From Rhodospirillum sp. (GTDB lineage: Bacteria > Pseudomonadota > Alphaproteobacteria > Rhodospirillales > Rhodospirillaceae): a stretch of 64,000 nt of DNA. A model generated the notes under the pieces. The model saw only the letters and a list, made by a program, of their open reading frames with translations. It searched no databases and was not told the origin of the DNA. The DNA lies in the NCBI GenBank assembly GCA_021741145.1, contig JAIOYK010000010.1, positions 1 through 64,000 on the forward strand. The letters are read 5' to 3'. Made by a program: the position numbers and the translations under genes. Positions within the stretch are counted from its first letter, which is position 1; each line of letters begins with the position of its first letter. Shown in pieces: positions 46,596-55,666 of the stretch.

Positions 46596-48350
46596 ATGAA
46601 CAAGACACAGTCCCCCCCATCGGACCTCGCCCCAACGGTCGGTTCCGGTTCCTTTCGCGCGCTCATGGCACTCCTTCGGCCCCATTGGCAACGGTTGTCC
46701 GTCGCCATTTGCGTGGGGATCATGGGAGGCTTGAGTATCACGGCTCTTTTGGCCACCATCAATACGAGCCTCCACGCGGAAGGAGGGTTGACCTCGGGAT
46801 TGCTCGCGGCCTTCGCGGGCTTCTGCATTCTCTCCCTGGTTGGATCGATCCTATCCGACATGGGGGCCAACGCCGTGGGCCAGCATGTGATCGCCCGACT
46901 GCGACAGGATCTCGGGCGGAAAATTCTCCGGGCCCCCATTGACCAACTTGAACGCTATCGCGCCCATAGGTTGATCCCCGTGGTCACTCACGATGTGGAT
47001 GTGATCAGCGACTTCGCCTTCTGCTTCGCGCCCCTATCCGTGGCCTTCACGGTAACCCTGGGATGTCTGACCTATCTGGCCATTCTGTCGCCGGTCATGT
47101 TCCTCGCGACCGTTTCCGCCGTCATCTTCGGATCGATCATTCAATACAAGGCGCGGCTCAAGGGAATCGCCGGTTTTCACGAAGCCCGTGAGTTGGAAGA
47201 CGAAATGCAGAAAACCTACCGCTCCCTGTCGGAGGGCGCGAAGGAACTGCGCTTGAACCGGACGAGACGTCAGGATGTCCATGCCCGTCATCTGGAACGG
47301 ACAGCCGAGGACATTCGGGACGTACAGTTGCGCTCGATCAACCTGTTTGTTGTCGCCAAGGGACTGGGGTCGAGCCTGTTCTTCATTGTCGTGGGGGTCG
47401 CCCTGGCCGTCCAATCGGTTTGGCCGAGCGCGGATTCCCAGACCCTGAGCGGCTTTGTCCTCGTCATGTTGTATATGAAAGGACCCTTGGAGCATCTGGT
47501 GACGGAGTTGCCCATCGTCACGCGGGCCCAGGTGGCCTTTCGTCGGATCGCGGCGTTATCCGAGCAGTTCGCCACACCCGAACCGGATCTGTTGCTGGCG
47601 GGGGGGGTGACCCCTTTGGCGACCGTTCCTGAAATCCGGTTGGAGGGAGTCTCCTATGCCTTTCCCACGCCCGAAGGGGGAGATCCTTTTAAACTGGGGC
47701 CGCTTTCCTTGACCATCGAGCCTGGGTCCCTGCTGTTCATCGTGGGCGATAACGGCAGTGGAAAGACAACCCTGATCAAGATCCTGTTGGGGCTTTACAA
47801 GCCGACGGAGGGGGCGGTGGTCTGGAATGATGAGCCGGTCACGGACGCCTGCCGGGACGATTACCGTCAACAGTTCACGACGGTATTCTCCGACTTCTTC
47901 CTATTCGAGGAGGTTGGTTGCGAGGGGAATACGCGGGACGGTGATCCGTTGGAGCAGGTGACCCCTGTCCTGACACGCCTGGAACTGGACCACAAGGTGG
48001 CGATCGTCGATGGGCGGTTCTCCACCACCGACCTGTCCACCGGGCAACGGAAGCGTCTCGCCTTGATCCAGGCCTGGCTCGACGGGCGTCCCGTATTGGT
48101 CTTCGACGAATGGGCCGCGGATCAGGACCCCACTTTCCGACAGGTGTTCTATACGGAAATCCTGCCTGAATTGAAGGCCATGGGGAAAACCATCATCGCC
48201 ATTTCCCACGACGACCGCTATTTCCACGTGGCCGACCGGGTGGTTCGCTTGCGGGGGGGGCATTTGGTCGACGATGGGAGACCAGCGGCGGCGACGGCGG
48301 TGGTGGTGGGCGGGGCGGACAGCCGTCCCGAGGGCGCCGTCCGTGTCTGA
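46596..48350 (+). CDS. PvdE/SyrD-type cyclic-peptide ABC exporter, locus 2
   Basis: The 584-residue protein parallels the exporter of locus 1: six-helix exporter domain (about 20-305), then an ATPase with Walker A GDNGSGKTTLIKILLG, signature LSTGQRKRLALI and the special Walker B VLVFDEWAADQDP. The shared DEWAADQDP and the segment KTYRSLSEGAKELRLNR (compare the locus 1 YRAVVDGAKELKMHR) show that the two are paralogues. It is followed 1 base later by the binding-protein gene. In this locus the exporter comes before, not after, the permease genes. Confidence 0.88.
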   Translation: MNKTQSPPSDLAPTVGSGSFRALMALLRPHWQRLSVAICVGIMGGLSITALLATINTSLHAEGGLTSGLLAAFAGFCILSLVGSILSDMGANAVGQHVIARLRQDLGRKILRAPIDQLERYRAHRLIPVVTHDVDVISDFAFCFAPLSVAFTVTLGCLTYLAILSPVMFLATVSAVIFGSIIQYKARLKGIAGFHEARELEDEMQKTYRSLSEGAKELRLNRTRRQDVHARHLERTAEDIRDVQLRSINLFVVAKGLGSSLFFIVVGVALAVQSVWPSADSQTLSGFVLVMLYMKGPLEHLVTELPIVTRAQVAFRRIAALSEQFATPEPDLLLAGGVTPLATVPEIRLEGVSYAFPTPEGGDPFKLGPLSLTIEPGSLLFIVGDNGSGKTTLIKILLGLYKPTEGAVVWNDEPVTDACRDDYRQQFTTVFSDFFLFEEVGCEGNTRDGDPLEQVTPVLTRLELDHKVAIVDGRFSTTDLSTGQRKRLALIQAWLDGRPVLVFDEWAADQDPTFRQVFYTEILPELKAMGKTIIAISHDDRYFHVADRVVRLRGGHLVDDGRPAAATAVVVGGADSRPEGAVRV

Positions 48351-48351
48351 C

Positions 48352-49287
48352 ATGAATTGGTCCCGGCGCCGTTTCCTCGCCGCGTCCCTGTCCGGGGCGA
48401 TCGCCCTTTGTCCATCGGGCGGCCGGGCCCAGGGAACGGTGCCCGCGGGGGCGGATGTGCTCCGGGTGGCGACCACCAGTTGGCTGTTGGCCGAGGCCAT
48501 GTTGTCCATGGGGAGGGTGCCGGTGGCCATGGCCGATACCCGGAATTATCGCTTGAATTTGCCCGACCCTCCCTTGCCCGAGGATGTGGTCAATCTGGGC
48601 GCGGTGTGGGAGCCGAACAGGGAACTGATGGCTTCCCTTTCTCCCGATTTGATCCTGTTGCCGTCCGAACATCGGGTGAACGAAGGGTTGCTGTCGCGTA
48701 TCGCGCCGACGGACCGTATGCCGGAGCCCCCCTCCGGCCTGGATCGGCTGGCCCAGGTGATTTGGACTTGGCGGTGGGTGGGCGAACGGCTCGCCCTTAT
48801 GGCCGCGGCCGAAGGGGCACTTGAAGACGGGTTTCTGGCCCTCGACCGTGCCAGGGACCGTCTGGCCGGATCGGACGACCGTACTCTCTATCTGGTCGAT
48901 CTGGACCAGGGCGGGCAAAGGGTGGATGTGTTCGGGGCCCCGAGCCTGTTCCACGGCGTCCTGACCGCCTTGGGTCTTGGGACCGCCTGGTCCGGCCCCA
49001 TGGAGGCCTATGGTTGGGTGTCCACGGGAATCGAATGGCTGTCCCATCCCGATGCCCGGATCGTGTACCTGGACCGGGGACCCTCGACCCAGCGGTCTCT
49101 GGCGCGCCTTCGGGAGTCAACCCTTTGGCGGTCCTTGCCGGCGGTGCGGGCGGGCCGGTGCCTGTCTATCCCTTCGGTCTTCGTGTGGGGTGGTTTGTCG
49201 TCCGCGGTCCGTCTCGCCGACGCACTGGCCGACCGTCTGTCCCAAGGTCAGGGTGAGGACCAGGGCGGGGGCGCGGAGCATGGATAA
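48352..49287 (+). CDS. FhuD-like binding protein with Tat signal, locus 2
   Basis: The 311-residue protein starts MNWSRRRFLAASLSGAIAL, a strong twin-arginine (Tat) signal, so it is exported folded. The mature part matches Fe3+-siderophore binding proteins (ADVLRVATTSWLLAEAMLSM, GAVWEPNRELMASLSPDLIL, FVWGGLSSAVRLADALA). I choose this start because it lies 1 base after the exporter stop and opens the Tat signal; the frame extends further up. It overlaps fhuB by 8 bases. It is the functional match of the locus 1 binding protein. Confidence 0.9.
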   Translation: MNWSRRRFLAASLSGAIALCPSGGRAQGTVPAGADVLRVATTSWLLAEAMLSMGRVPVAMADTRNYRLNLPDPPLPEDVVNLGAVWEPNRELMASLSPDLILLPSEHRVNEGLLSRIAPTDRMPEPPSGLDRLAQVIWTWRWVGERLALMAAAEGALEDGFLALDRARDRLAGSDDRTLYLVDLDQGGQRVDVFGAPSLFHGVLTALGLGTAWSGPMEAYGWVSTGIEWLSHPDARIVYLDRGPSTQRSLARLRESTLWRSLPAVRAGRCLSIPSVFVWGGLSSAVRLADALADRLSQGQGEDQGGGAEHG

Positions 49288-51283
49288 CGGACATCCGGCC
49301 GGCCTCGCCCTGGCCAGATGGCCCCGGCCCCAAGGCCCCATGGCCGTGGCCCTTCCCCTGGCTTTCGTGGCCCTGTCCCTGACCCTTTGGAACCTGAGCG
49401 ATCTGCTCCCCCTCACCCTGTGGGGCCGGGGAACCTTTGCTCCGGAGCTGGCGGACTTTCGTCAGATGGTTTTTCACCATGCCCGTTTGCCTCGCCTCGC
49501 CATGGCCCTGCTGGCGGGGGGTGCGCTGGGCCTGTCCGGAATTCTCTATCAATTGGTTTTGCGCAATCCCCTGGCCGAGCCGACCACCCTGGGCGTGTCC
49601 GCGGGCGCGCAATTGGCCTTGGGCGCGGCGATGGTCACCGCGCCGGGGCTTCTGGCCGAAGGGCGGGAAGGGGTCGCGCTCGGCGGTGGGCTGGTCTCCG
49701 CCCTGCTGGTTTTCGGCCTGTCGCTGGGACGGGGTATGGCGCCCTTGACCCTGATTTTGGCCGGGATGATCGTCGGATATTACGCCAGTACCATCGGATC
49801 CGTCCTGGTGCTGTTCAACCATGGGACCTTGAGCGAACTCTTCGTCTGGCAAAGTGGTGTGCTGTCCCAGACCGGCTGGTTGGATGCGACCCGTCTGGCG
49901 CCGCGCTTGCTTCTGGCCGGGGGGATCGCGGCGCTGATGATCCGTCCCCTGACCCTTCTGGGGCTGGATGAGGCCGGAGCGCGGGGATTGGGCCTGGGAT
50001 TGGGCAAGACGCGATTGGCTGGACTCGCCGTCGCGACGGCTCTCGCCGCGGTGGTGGTGGCGCCGGTGGGCGTGATCGGGTTCGTCGGGCTCGCCGCGCC
50101 GTCCGTGGCCCGTTTGTCCGGCGCACGTCTCGTGTCCCAGCGCCTCGTTTGGTCCACCGGTTTTGGGGCGCTTTTGCTGTGGATTACGGACCAGAGCGTG
50201 CTAGCCGCGGGGCGGTTCGGGCCGGAAATTCCCACGGGCGTGGCCACGGCGGCTTTGGGGGCTCCATTCCTGCTTTGGCTGATGCGCCGAGTTCGGTCGG
50301 GGACGGTCGAGGGGCGGTCGGAGCGCGCCGTGGGGGCACTCTCCCGGCCCGGATTGGGGCTCGTGGTTCTGCTCGGGCTTCTGGTCCTGGTGGTTTGGGG
50401 CGCCCTATCCCTGGGGCGGGGGGCGGGGGGATGGTCCTGGGCGGTTGGCTCGGATTTCCAGGCACTGTTGCCCTGGCGCTGGCCTCGGGTGCTCGGAACC
50501 CTGGCCGCGGGCGCCGGGCTGGCCCTCTCCGGCCTCCTGTTGCGGCGGATGACGGGCAACCCCTTGGCCAGCCCCGAGGTCCTGGGTGTCGGTTCGGGGG
50601 CTGCCCTGGGTGTCGTTCTCCTGGTCGCCCTTGTCCCGGTGTTCGACGGGCCAGCCTTGTTCGCCGCCGCCACGCTTGGAGCGGGGACGACATTGGCCAC
50701 GGTCTTGTTGATCGCCAGGGGGAGCGGATTTCACCCCGACCGGCTGTTGTTGGCCGGGGTGGTGTTGGGGGCCTTCCTCTCGGCCTTCGTCGCCCACATG
50801 ATGATTGTCGGTGCGCCGCGGCTGGGCCTGCTGATGCGCTGGTTGACTGGCTCCACCTATCGATTGGACGGCGACACGGCTCTGGGGATGCTCGGTGTCA
50901 CCGCTTTCCTGATTGTCTGCTCCTTGGCCACCGTTCGATGGGTGGCGATCATGCCCCTGGGTGATGCCGTGGGAGGCGGATTGGGGGTGTCTCCTTCGGG
51001 AGTTCGACGGGTCCTTGTCTTGCTCGCCGCGGCCTTGGCCGCGGTCGCGACCTTGACGGTGGGCCCCATGAGTTTTGTCGGACTGATGGCGCCGCACATG
51101 AGCCGATTGATGGGCTTCACCCGCCCCCTGACTCAAGGTGCCTCGGCGATGATGCTGGGGGGAATTGTCATGGTTGGGGCTGATTTCGCCGGACGCATGG
51201 TGTTTTTCCCCTGGGAGATCCCCGCCGGACTGATGGCCACTTTGGTCGGGGGTCCGTACCTTCTCTGGTTGTTGCGTCGATAG
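49280..51283 (+). CDS. fhuB: FhuB-like fused FecCD permease, locus 2
   Basis: The 667-residue protein is a tandem FecCD permease of the same size as the locus 1 copy. The first unit has LPRLAMALLAGGALGLSGIL and RNPLAEPTTLGVSAG; the second has WPRVLGTLAAGAGLALSGLL and GNPLASPEVLGVGSG. Both contain the VGFVGLAAP or GPMSFVGLMAPH coupling motif. The frame is open 300 bases further up, but the ATG at 49280 overlaps the binding-protein stop and starts just before the first helix. It would move the siderophore across the inner membrane. Confidence 0.92.
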   Translation: MDNGHPAGLALARWPRPQGPMAVALPLAFVALSLTLWNLSDLLPLTLWGRGTFAPELADFRQMVFHHARLPRLAMALLAGGALGLSGILYQLVLRNPLAEPTTLGVSAGAQLALGAAMVTAPGLLAEGREGVALGGGLVSALLVFGLSLGRGMAPLTLILAGMIVGYYASTIGSVLVLFNHGTLSELFVWQSGVLSQTGWLDATRLAPRLLLAGGIAALMIRPLTLLGLDEAGARGLGLGLGKTRLAGLAVATALAAVVVAPVGVIGFVGLAAPSVARLSGARLVSQRLVWSTGFGALLLWITDQSVLAAGRFGPEIPTGVATAALGAPFLLWLMRRVRSGTVEGRSERAVGALSRPGLGLVVLLGLLVLVVWGALSLGRGAGGWSWAVGSDFQALLPWRWPRVLGTLAAGAGLALSGLLLRRMTGNPLASPEVLGVGSGAALGVVLLVALVPVFDGPALFAAATLGAGTTLATVLLIARGSGFHPDRLLLAGVVLGAFLSAFVAHMMIVGAPRLGLLMRWLTGSTYRLDGDTALGMLGVTAFLIVCSLATVRWVAIMPLGDAVGGGLGVSPSGVRRVLVLLAAALAAVATLTVGPMSFVGLMAPHMSRLMGFTRPLTQGASAMMLGGIVMVGADFAGRMVFFPWEIPAGLMATLVGGPYLLWLLRR

Positions 51284-51399
51284 GTTTCGTTTCTAAGTAA
51301 CAATTTTTCATTCTTTCGAAGAAAAGTCGTCACGTCTCTTTAAGACCCTCGGATCTCATTCGTCCTTACCGAGAAGACAAATGGAGGGATCCACGACCT

Positions 51400-53793
51400 A
51401 TGAGAAAAATTAGTAAGCGCGCTTTGAGGCGGACGACTTTTATCGGCTCACTGTGCCTGTCCTTGTCAATTGGTTTGCCCGGTGCCCAGGCGGCCATCCT
51501 GGACATTCAATCCCAACCCTTGGGCCAAGCACTGGTTGCCCTGGGGCGCCAAGCCAATGTGCAGGTCCTGTTCGATCAGGACCAGGTCAAGAACCGAATG
51601 GCTCCCCGATTGGAAGGAGAGATGAGTCTGTCGGAGGCCTTGGCCCGGTTGCTGGGGGGCACGGGGCTGTCCTACGAAATAGACGGGAACCAAGTGGTTC
51701 TGACTGTTCCCGGCTCCACCAATGGCGCCCAGGAGCTTCCCCCCGTAAGTGTGAGCGGAACCCAGGAACAGGGTAGCGGACCCGTGCAGGGATACGTGGC
51801 CCATCGCACGGCCACGGGCAGCAAGACGGATACGCCGCTCGTGGAAGTGCCCCAGTCCATCTCGGTCATCACACCGGAGCAGATGGAGGACCGAAACGTC
51901 CAGGAGGAATCCGAGGCTCTGTTGTATACGGCTGGCGTGGTCGCCCAACCCTTTGGTGGAAAGGCGGATATCTTCAACAACTTCTATCGGATCCGCGGGT
52001 TCGCCTCGTCCTATGGCGGCAGCTATGTGGATGGTCTGGTCAAGCCAGTCAACTATCGCTTCGAACCCTTCGGGTTCGAGCGGATCGAGGTTCTGAAGGG
52101 ACCCACGTCCGTTCTGTATGGGCAGGCCGATCCGGGGGGCATGGTCAACCGCGCGACCAAGGTGGCCCGTCCGGGTATGACCAACTCCGTCAATCTGGAA
52201 TTGGGGAATTTCGATCACAAGGAATTCTCCTTCGACATCGGGGGCAGTGTCGATTCCGAGGATCAGTTGAGCCTGCGCATGGTGGGGCTCGTTCGGGACG
52301 CGGACCAGCAGGTGGATTTCCAGGAAGACCAGGATCTGGAAAATGACCGGATCTTTCTGGCGCCCTCGGCCACCATCCAGTTCAATCCGGATACCAAGCT
52401 GACCCTGATGGGTCATTTCATGGATGACGACATCGACCGGCCCATTTCTTATATTTCCGAGGGCTACAATGTCACCGATATCCGCTTGGACCAGGATGCC
52501 GGCACCTATTACGACTACCGGGATTACTCGCTCGGATATGCCTTCGAGCATCACATCGACGACAGTTTGACGTTTAATCAGAACGTCAGCATGTCCGATA
52601 TGGAATTCAGCTATCAGGGCATGTTCCAAAGCAACGGAATCACCTCGGCCTTGGCTGACGGGCATACGGTTCGCCGAAGTGTTTCCGGTTTTGAAGAATG
52701 GCGGCGAGACTATGCGGTCGACACCCGCTTGACCAAGACGTTCTCCTGGGGACCTACCGACCACACGGTCCTGGCTGGTGTGGACTATCAATACCTGCGG
52801 GACAAATACGGTTTCATCTGGACCACGGGACCCACTCTGGATCTGTTGGATCTCGACTATGATCAGACCTTCGCCGACGCCGATGCCTATTTGATCAACG
52901 AAAGCACGACGCACAACACGGGCATCTATTTGCAGGAACAACTGAAGCTCTATGACAATTGGCTGTTCACCCTGGGTGTTCGCCAGGACTGGAGCCGCAC
53001 CAAGGTCCGGGATGTTCTGGAAGGGGGAAAATCATCCCAGTCGGACTCGGCGACCAGTTTCCGCGCGGGTGTCAGTTATATTTTCGAAAACGGGATCGTG
53101 CCTTATTTCTCCTACGCGGAATCTTTCTTACCGACGACCGGTTCGGATGTGAGTGGGACTTTGTTCGAGCCGACCACGGGCGTCCAATACGAAGTGGGTG
53201 TGAAATATGAACCCGACATGTTCCCGGGCATGTTTACCTTGGCATTTTTCGACTTGACCAAGCAGAATGTGGTTACCAGTGACCCCGTGAACACGGGCTT
53301 TAGTGTGCAAACCGGCGAAATCCACTCCCAGGGTATCGAACTGGAAGCAACGGCGGAAATTCTGCACAATCTGAAACTCACCGGAGCCTATACTTTTACG
53401 AAGGCCGAGGTCACCAAGTCCAATTCGGGGAATGAAGGGGATGAACCGGCCTTAACGCCCCGTCACATGGCCTCCCTCTGGGCGGATTATACGCTTCCGG
53501 CCTCTCTGATCGATGGCTTGAGTTTGGGGGGTGGTGTTCGGTACATGGGAGAAACCTGGGCCTGGGATGCCACGACCGCCTTGCCGGACCGGCGCAAAAA
53601 CGATCCGTATGTCCTGTTCGACGCGGCGATCCGCTATGACCTTGGAAAGGCTCTCCCCGCCATGGACGGCGCGAGCCTGGCGCTCAACGCCACCAATATC
53701 TTGGGGACCGACTATCAGGTCTGCTACAGCCGCTTTGACTGCCAGTCGGGCACGCCCAGGGTGGTCATGGGGACTTTGAAGTACACGTGGTAG
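51400..53793 (+). CDS. TonB-dependent siderophore receptor with signalling domain, locus 2
   Basis: The 797-residue receptor has a signal peptide (GSLCLSLSIGLPGAQA), an STN domain (LDIQSQPLGQALVALGRQAN to SYEIDGNQVVLTV, about residues 31-105), a plug (VPQSISVITPEQMEDR, VLKGPTSVLYGQADPGGMVN) and a beta-barrel ending GTLKYTW. The aromatic end and STN domain match the locus 1 receptor, so it probably signals through the FecR at 45568-46521. GGAGG precedes the ATG. In this locus the receptor is second to last and the ATPase gene overlaps its stop. Confidence 0.92.
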   Translation: MRKISKRALRRTTFIGSLCLSLSIGLPGAQAAILDIQSQPLGQALVALGRQANVQVLFDQDQVKNRMAPRLEGEMSLSEALARLLGGTGLSYEIDGNQVVLTVPGSTNGAQELPPVSVSGTQEQGSGPVQGYVAHRTATGSKTDTPLVEVPQSISVITPEQMEDRNVQEESEALLYTAGVVAQPFGGKADIFNNFYRIRGFASSYGGSYVDGLVKPVNYRFEPFGFERIEVLKGPTSVLYGQADPGGMVNRATKVARPGMTNSVNLELGNFDHKEFSFDIGGSVDSEDQLSLRMVGLVRDADQQVDFQEDQDLENDRIFLAPSATIQFNPDTKLTLMGHFMDDDIDRPISYISEGYNVTDIRLDQDAGTYYDYRDYSLGYAFEHHIDDSLTFNQNVSMSDMEFSYQGMFQSNGITSALADGHTVRRSVSGFEEWRRDYAVDTRLTKTFSWGPTDHTVLAGVDYQYLRDKYGFIWTTGPTLDLLDLDYDQTFADADAYLINESTTHNTGIYLQEQLKLYDNWLFTLGVRQDWSRTKVRDVLEGGKSSQSDSATSFRAGVSYIFENGIVPYFSYAESFLPTTGSDVSGTLFEPTTGVQYEVGVKYEPDMFPGMFTLAFFDLTKQNVVTSDPVNTGFSVQTGEIHSQGIELEATAEILHNLKLTGAYTFTKAEVTKSNSGNEGDEPALTPRHMASLWADYTLPASLIDGLSLGGGVRYMGETWAWDATTALPDRRKNDPYVLFDAAIRYDLGKALPAMDGASLALNATNILGTDYQVCYSRFDCQSGTPRVVMGTLKYTW

Positions 53794-54581
53794 GCGTCAG
53801 GGAACCAGAAGGACCGGTGTTCTCTCTCCAGGGGGTGGACGCGCGTCTCGGGTCCAGGGTGGTGTTGTCGCGCCTCTCCCTGGACCTGCCCGCGGGGCGG
53901 GTGATCGGCTTGATCGGTCCCAACGGGTCGGGTAAAAGCACCTTGATCCGGTTGCTGGCGCGCCAGTTGGAGCCCGTTTCGGGGCGGATTCTCTACCGGG
54001 ATCGGCCCCTCTCGGGGTTCAAACAAAGGGAGTATGCCCGGCTGGTCGCCCATATGCCCCAGTTCACGCCACCAGCAGAAGGGGTGACCGCCCGCGAACT
54101 GGTGGCCCTGGGACGCTATCCCTGGCACGGTCCCCTGGGTCGCTTCGGCCCGGTGGACCGGGCCTTGGTGGAGCGAGCCATGGAGCGGACGGGCGTGGCT
54201 TTCCTGGCCGAACGTATGGTGGACACTCTGTCCGGCGGCGAGCGCCAACGGGTCTGGCTGGCGATGATGCTGGCCCAGGATGGCACCTCCCTACTGCTCG
54301 ACGAACCGACATCGGCCCTGGACATCGCCCATCAGGTGGAGGTCCTGTCTCTGGCCCGTGTCCTCTGCCGGGAAGATGGGTTGTCCGTCTTGATGGTCTT
54401 GCACGACGTCAATATGGCCGCCCGGTATTGCGATGTCCTGGTCGCCTTGCGGGACGGGCGGGTGATTGCCCGGGGCACACCGTCGGAGATTGTCCAACCT
54501 TCATGTCTTCGGGACATCTATGGCCTGTCCATGGTCGTTTTCGAAGGACGTGAAGGTCACCCTCACGCCATTCCCGCGTGA
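53787..54581 (+). CDS. fhuC: FhuC-like siderophore ABC ATPase, locus 2
   Basis: The 264-residue ATPase has Walker A GPNGSGKSTLIRLL, signature LSGGERQRVWLAMM, Walker B LLLDEPTSALD and switch His (MVLHDVNMA). It starts at a GTG overlapping the receptor stop and lacks the repeat-bearing N-terminal tail of its locus 1 paralogue; its domain begins almost at once (FSLQGVDARLG). It powers the FhuB permease. It is the last gene of the second siderophore operon. Confidence 0.92.
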   Translation: MVGVREPEGPVFSLQGVDARLGSRVVLSRLSLDLPAGRVIGLIGPNGSGKSTLIRLLARQLEPVSGRILYRDRPLSGFKQREYARLVAHMPQFTPPAEGVTARELVALGRYPWHGPLGRFGPVDRALVERAMERTGVAFLAERMVDTLSGGERQRVWLAMMLAQDGTSLLLDEPTSALDIAHQVEVLSLARVLCREDGLSVLMVLHDVNMAARYCDVLVALRDGRVIARGTPSEIVQPSCLRDIYGLSMVVFEGREGHPHAIPA

Positions 54582-54724
54582 CGGTTGTCCCAGCCCGGCG
54601 GCCGGTCCTGGATCCGGATCCAAGGGGCGGCCGCCCGTCCTGTCGAGGGCCCGCATCCGGTATGACACCGCGTCCCGCGGGCCTGTTTGATGGAGGGAAC
54701 CCCCGTCCAGGGTGAAGGGTGTCT

Positions 54725-55666
54725 TCAACCCACGGGAGGATCGACAGTCAGGGCGCGTCTCGCCTCCACGTATTCACGGATCAACGTCGCGCAGAGGTCC
54801 GCCGCGGGAGGCAGGTCGTCGATCGCGCCAATGCCCTGACCCGCCGACCACAGATCCTTCCAGACCGCGGCTTCGCGTGACATGTCCATTTCGCCTTTCG
54901 GCGGGAGAGAAGCCGGATCGAGGCCCGCCGCGACGAGGCTCGGGCGCAGGAAGTTCGCCGCGACGCCGGAAATGTTCGGCGTATAAATAATGTCGGCGGC
55001 CCGGCTGTCCAGGATCATCCGCTTATAGGCTTCGGAGGCCATGGCCTCCCGGGTGGCGAGGAAGCGGGTGCCGAGATAGGCCATGTCGGCGCCGATGGCC
55101 CGCGCCGCGAAAATCTGCGCGCCGGTGGAAATCGATCCGGCCAGGACAATTGTTCCCGTGAAAATGGACCGTATTTCCTGGACCAGGGCGAAGGGACTCA
55201 TGGTTCCCGCGTGCCCTCCAGCACCCGCGCAAACGGCGATGATCCCGTCAACTCCGGCCTCCGCCGCCTTTTCCGCGTGTCGCCTGTTGATGACATCATG
55301 GAAGACCAAGCCACCGTACCCGTGGATTTCGGTCACCAGATCGGAGACGGCGCCCAGCGAGGTGATAACCAGAGGCACCTTGTGGGCACAGGTGACCTGC
55401 ACGTCGGCATCAAGGCGGGGGTTGGAGGGGTGTACGATCAGGTTCACCCCAAACGGGGCGCTGTCGGGAAAGGGGACGAGGCGCTCCTCGATCTCGTCGA
55501 GCCAATCGGCATACCCCTTGGTGGAGCGTTGATTGAGCGCCGGAAAGGTGCCGACAAGGCCTGAACGGCAGACCTCGACCACGAGGTCGGGTCCAGAGGT
55601 GAGAAACATGGGCGCGGAAATGGCTGGGATCGCGACCCGATCCACGAGGTTGGCGGGAAGGCTCAT
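54725..55666 (-). CDS. Nitronate monooxygenase family flavoprotein
   Basis: The 313-residue product has the NMO/2-nitropropane dioxygenase layout: IPAISAPMFLTSGPDLVVEV, FGVNLIVHP, VDGIIAVCAGAGGHAGT (FMN phosphate region) and GAQIFAARAIGADMAYLGTRF. Enzymes of this family oxidise nitronates, some relatives act as enoyl reductases. The start overlaps the acyl-CoA dehydrogenase stop (ATGA), so it is coupled to the fatty-acid genes. It is the last gene of that operon. Confidence 0.85.
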   Translation of the reverse strand: MSLPANLVDRVAIPAISAPMFLTSGPDLVVEVCRSGLVGTFPALNQRSTKGYADWLDEIEERLVPFPDSAPFGVNLIVHPSNPRLDADVQVTCAHKVPLVITSLGAVSDLVTEIHGYGGLVFHDVINRRHAEKAAEAGVDGIIAVCAGAGGHAGTMSPFALVQEIRSIFTGTIVLAGSISTGAQIFAARAIGADMAYLGTRFLATREAMASEAYKRMILDSRAADIIYTPNISGVAANFLRPSLVAAGLDPASLPPKGEMDMSREAAVWKDLWSAGQGIGAIDDLPPAADLCATLIREYVEARRALTVDPPVG

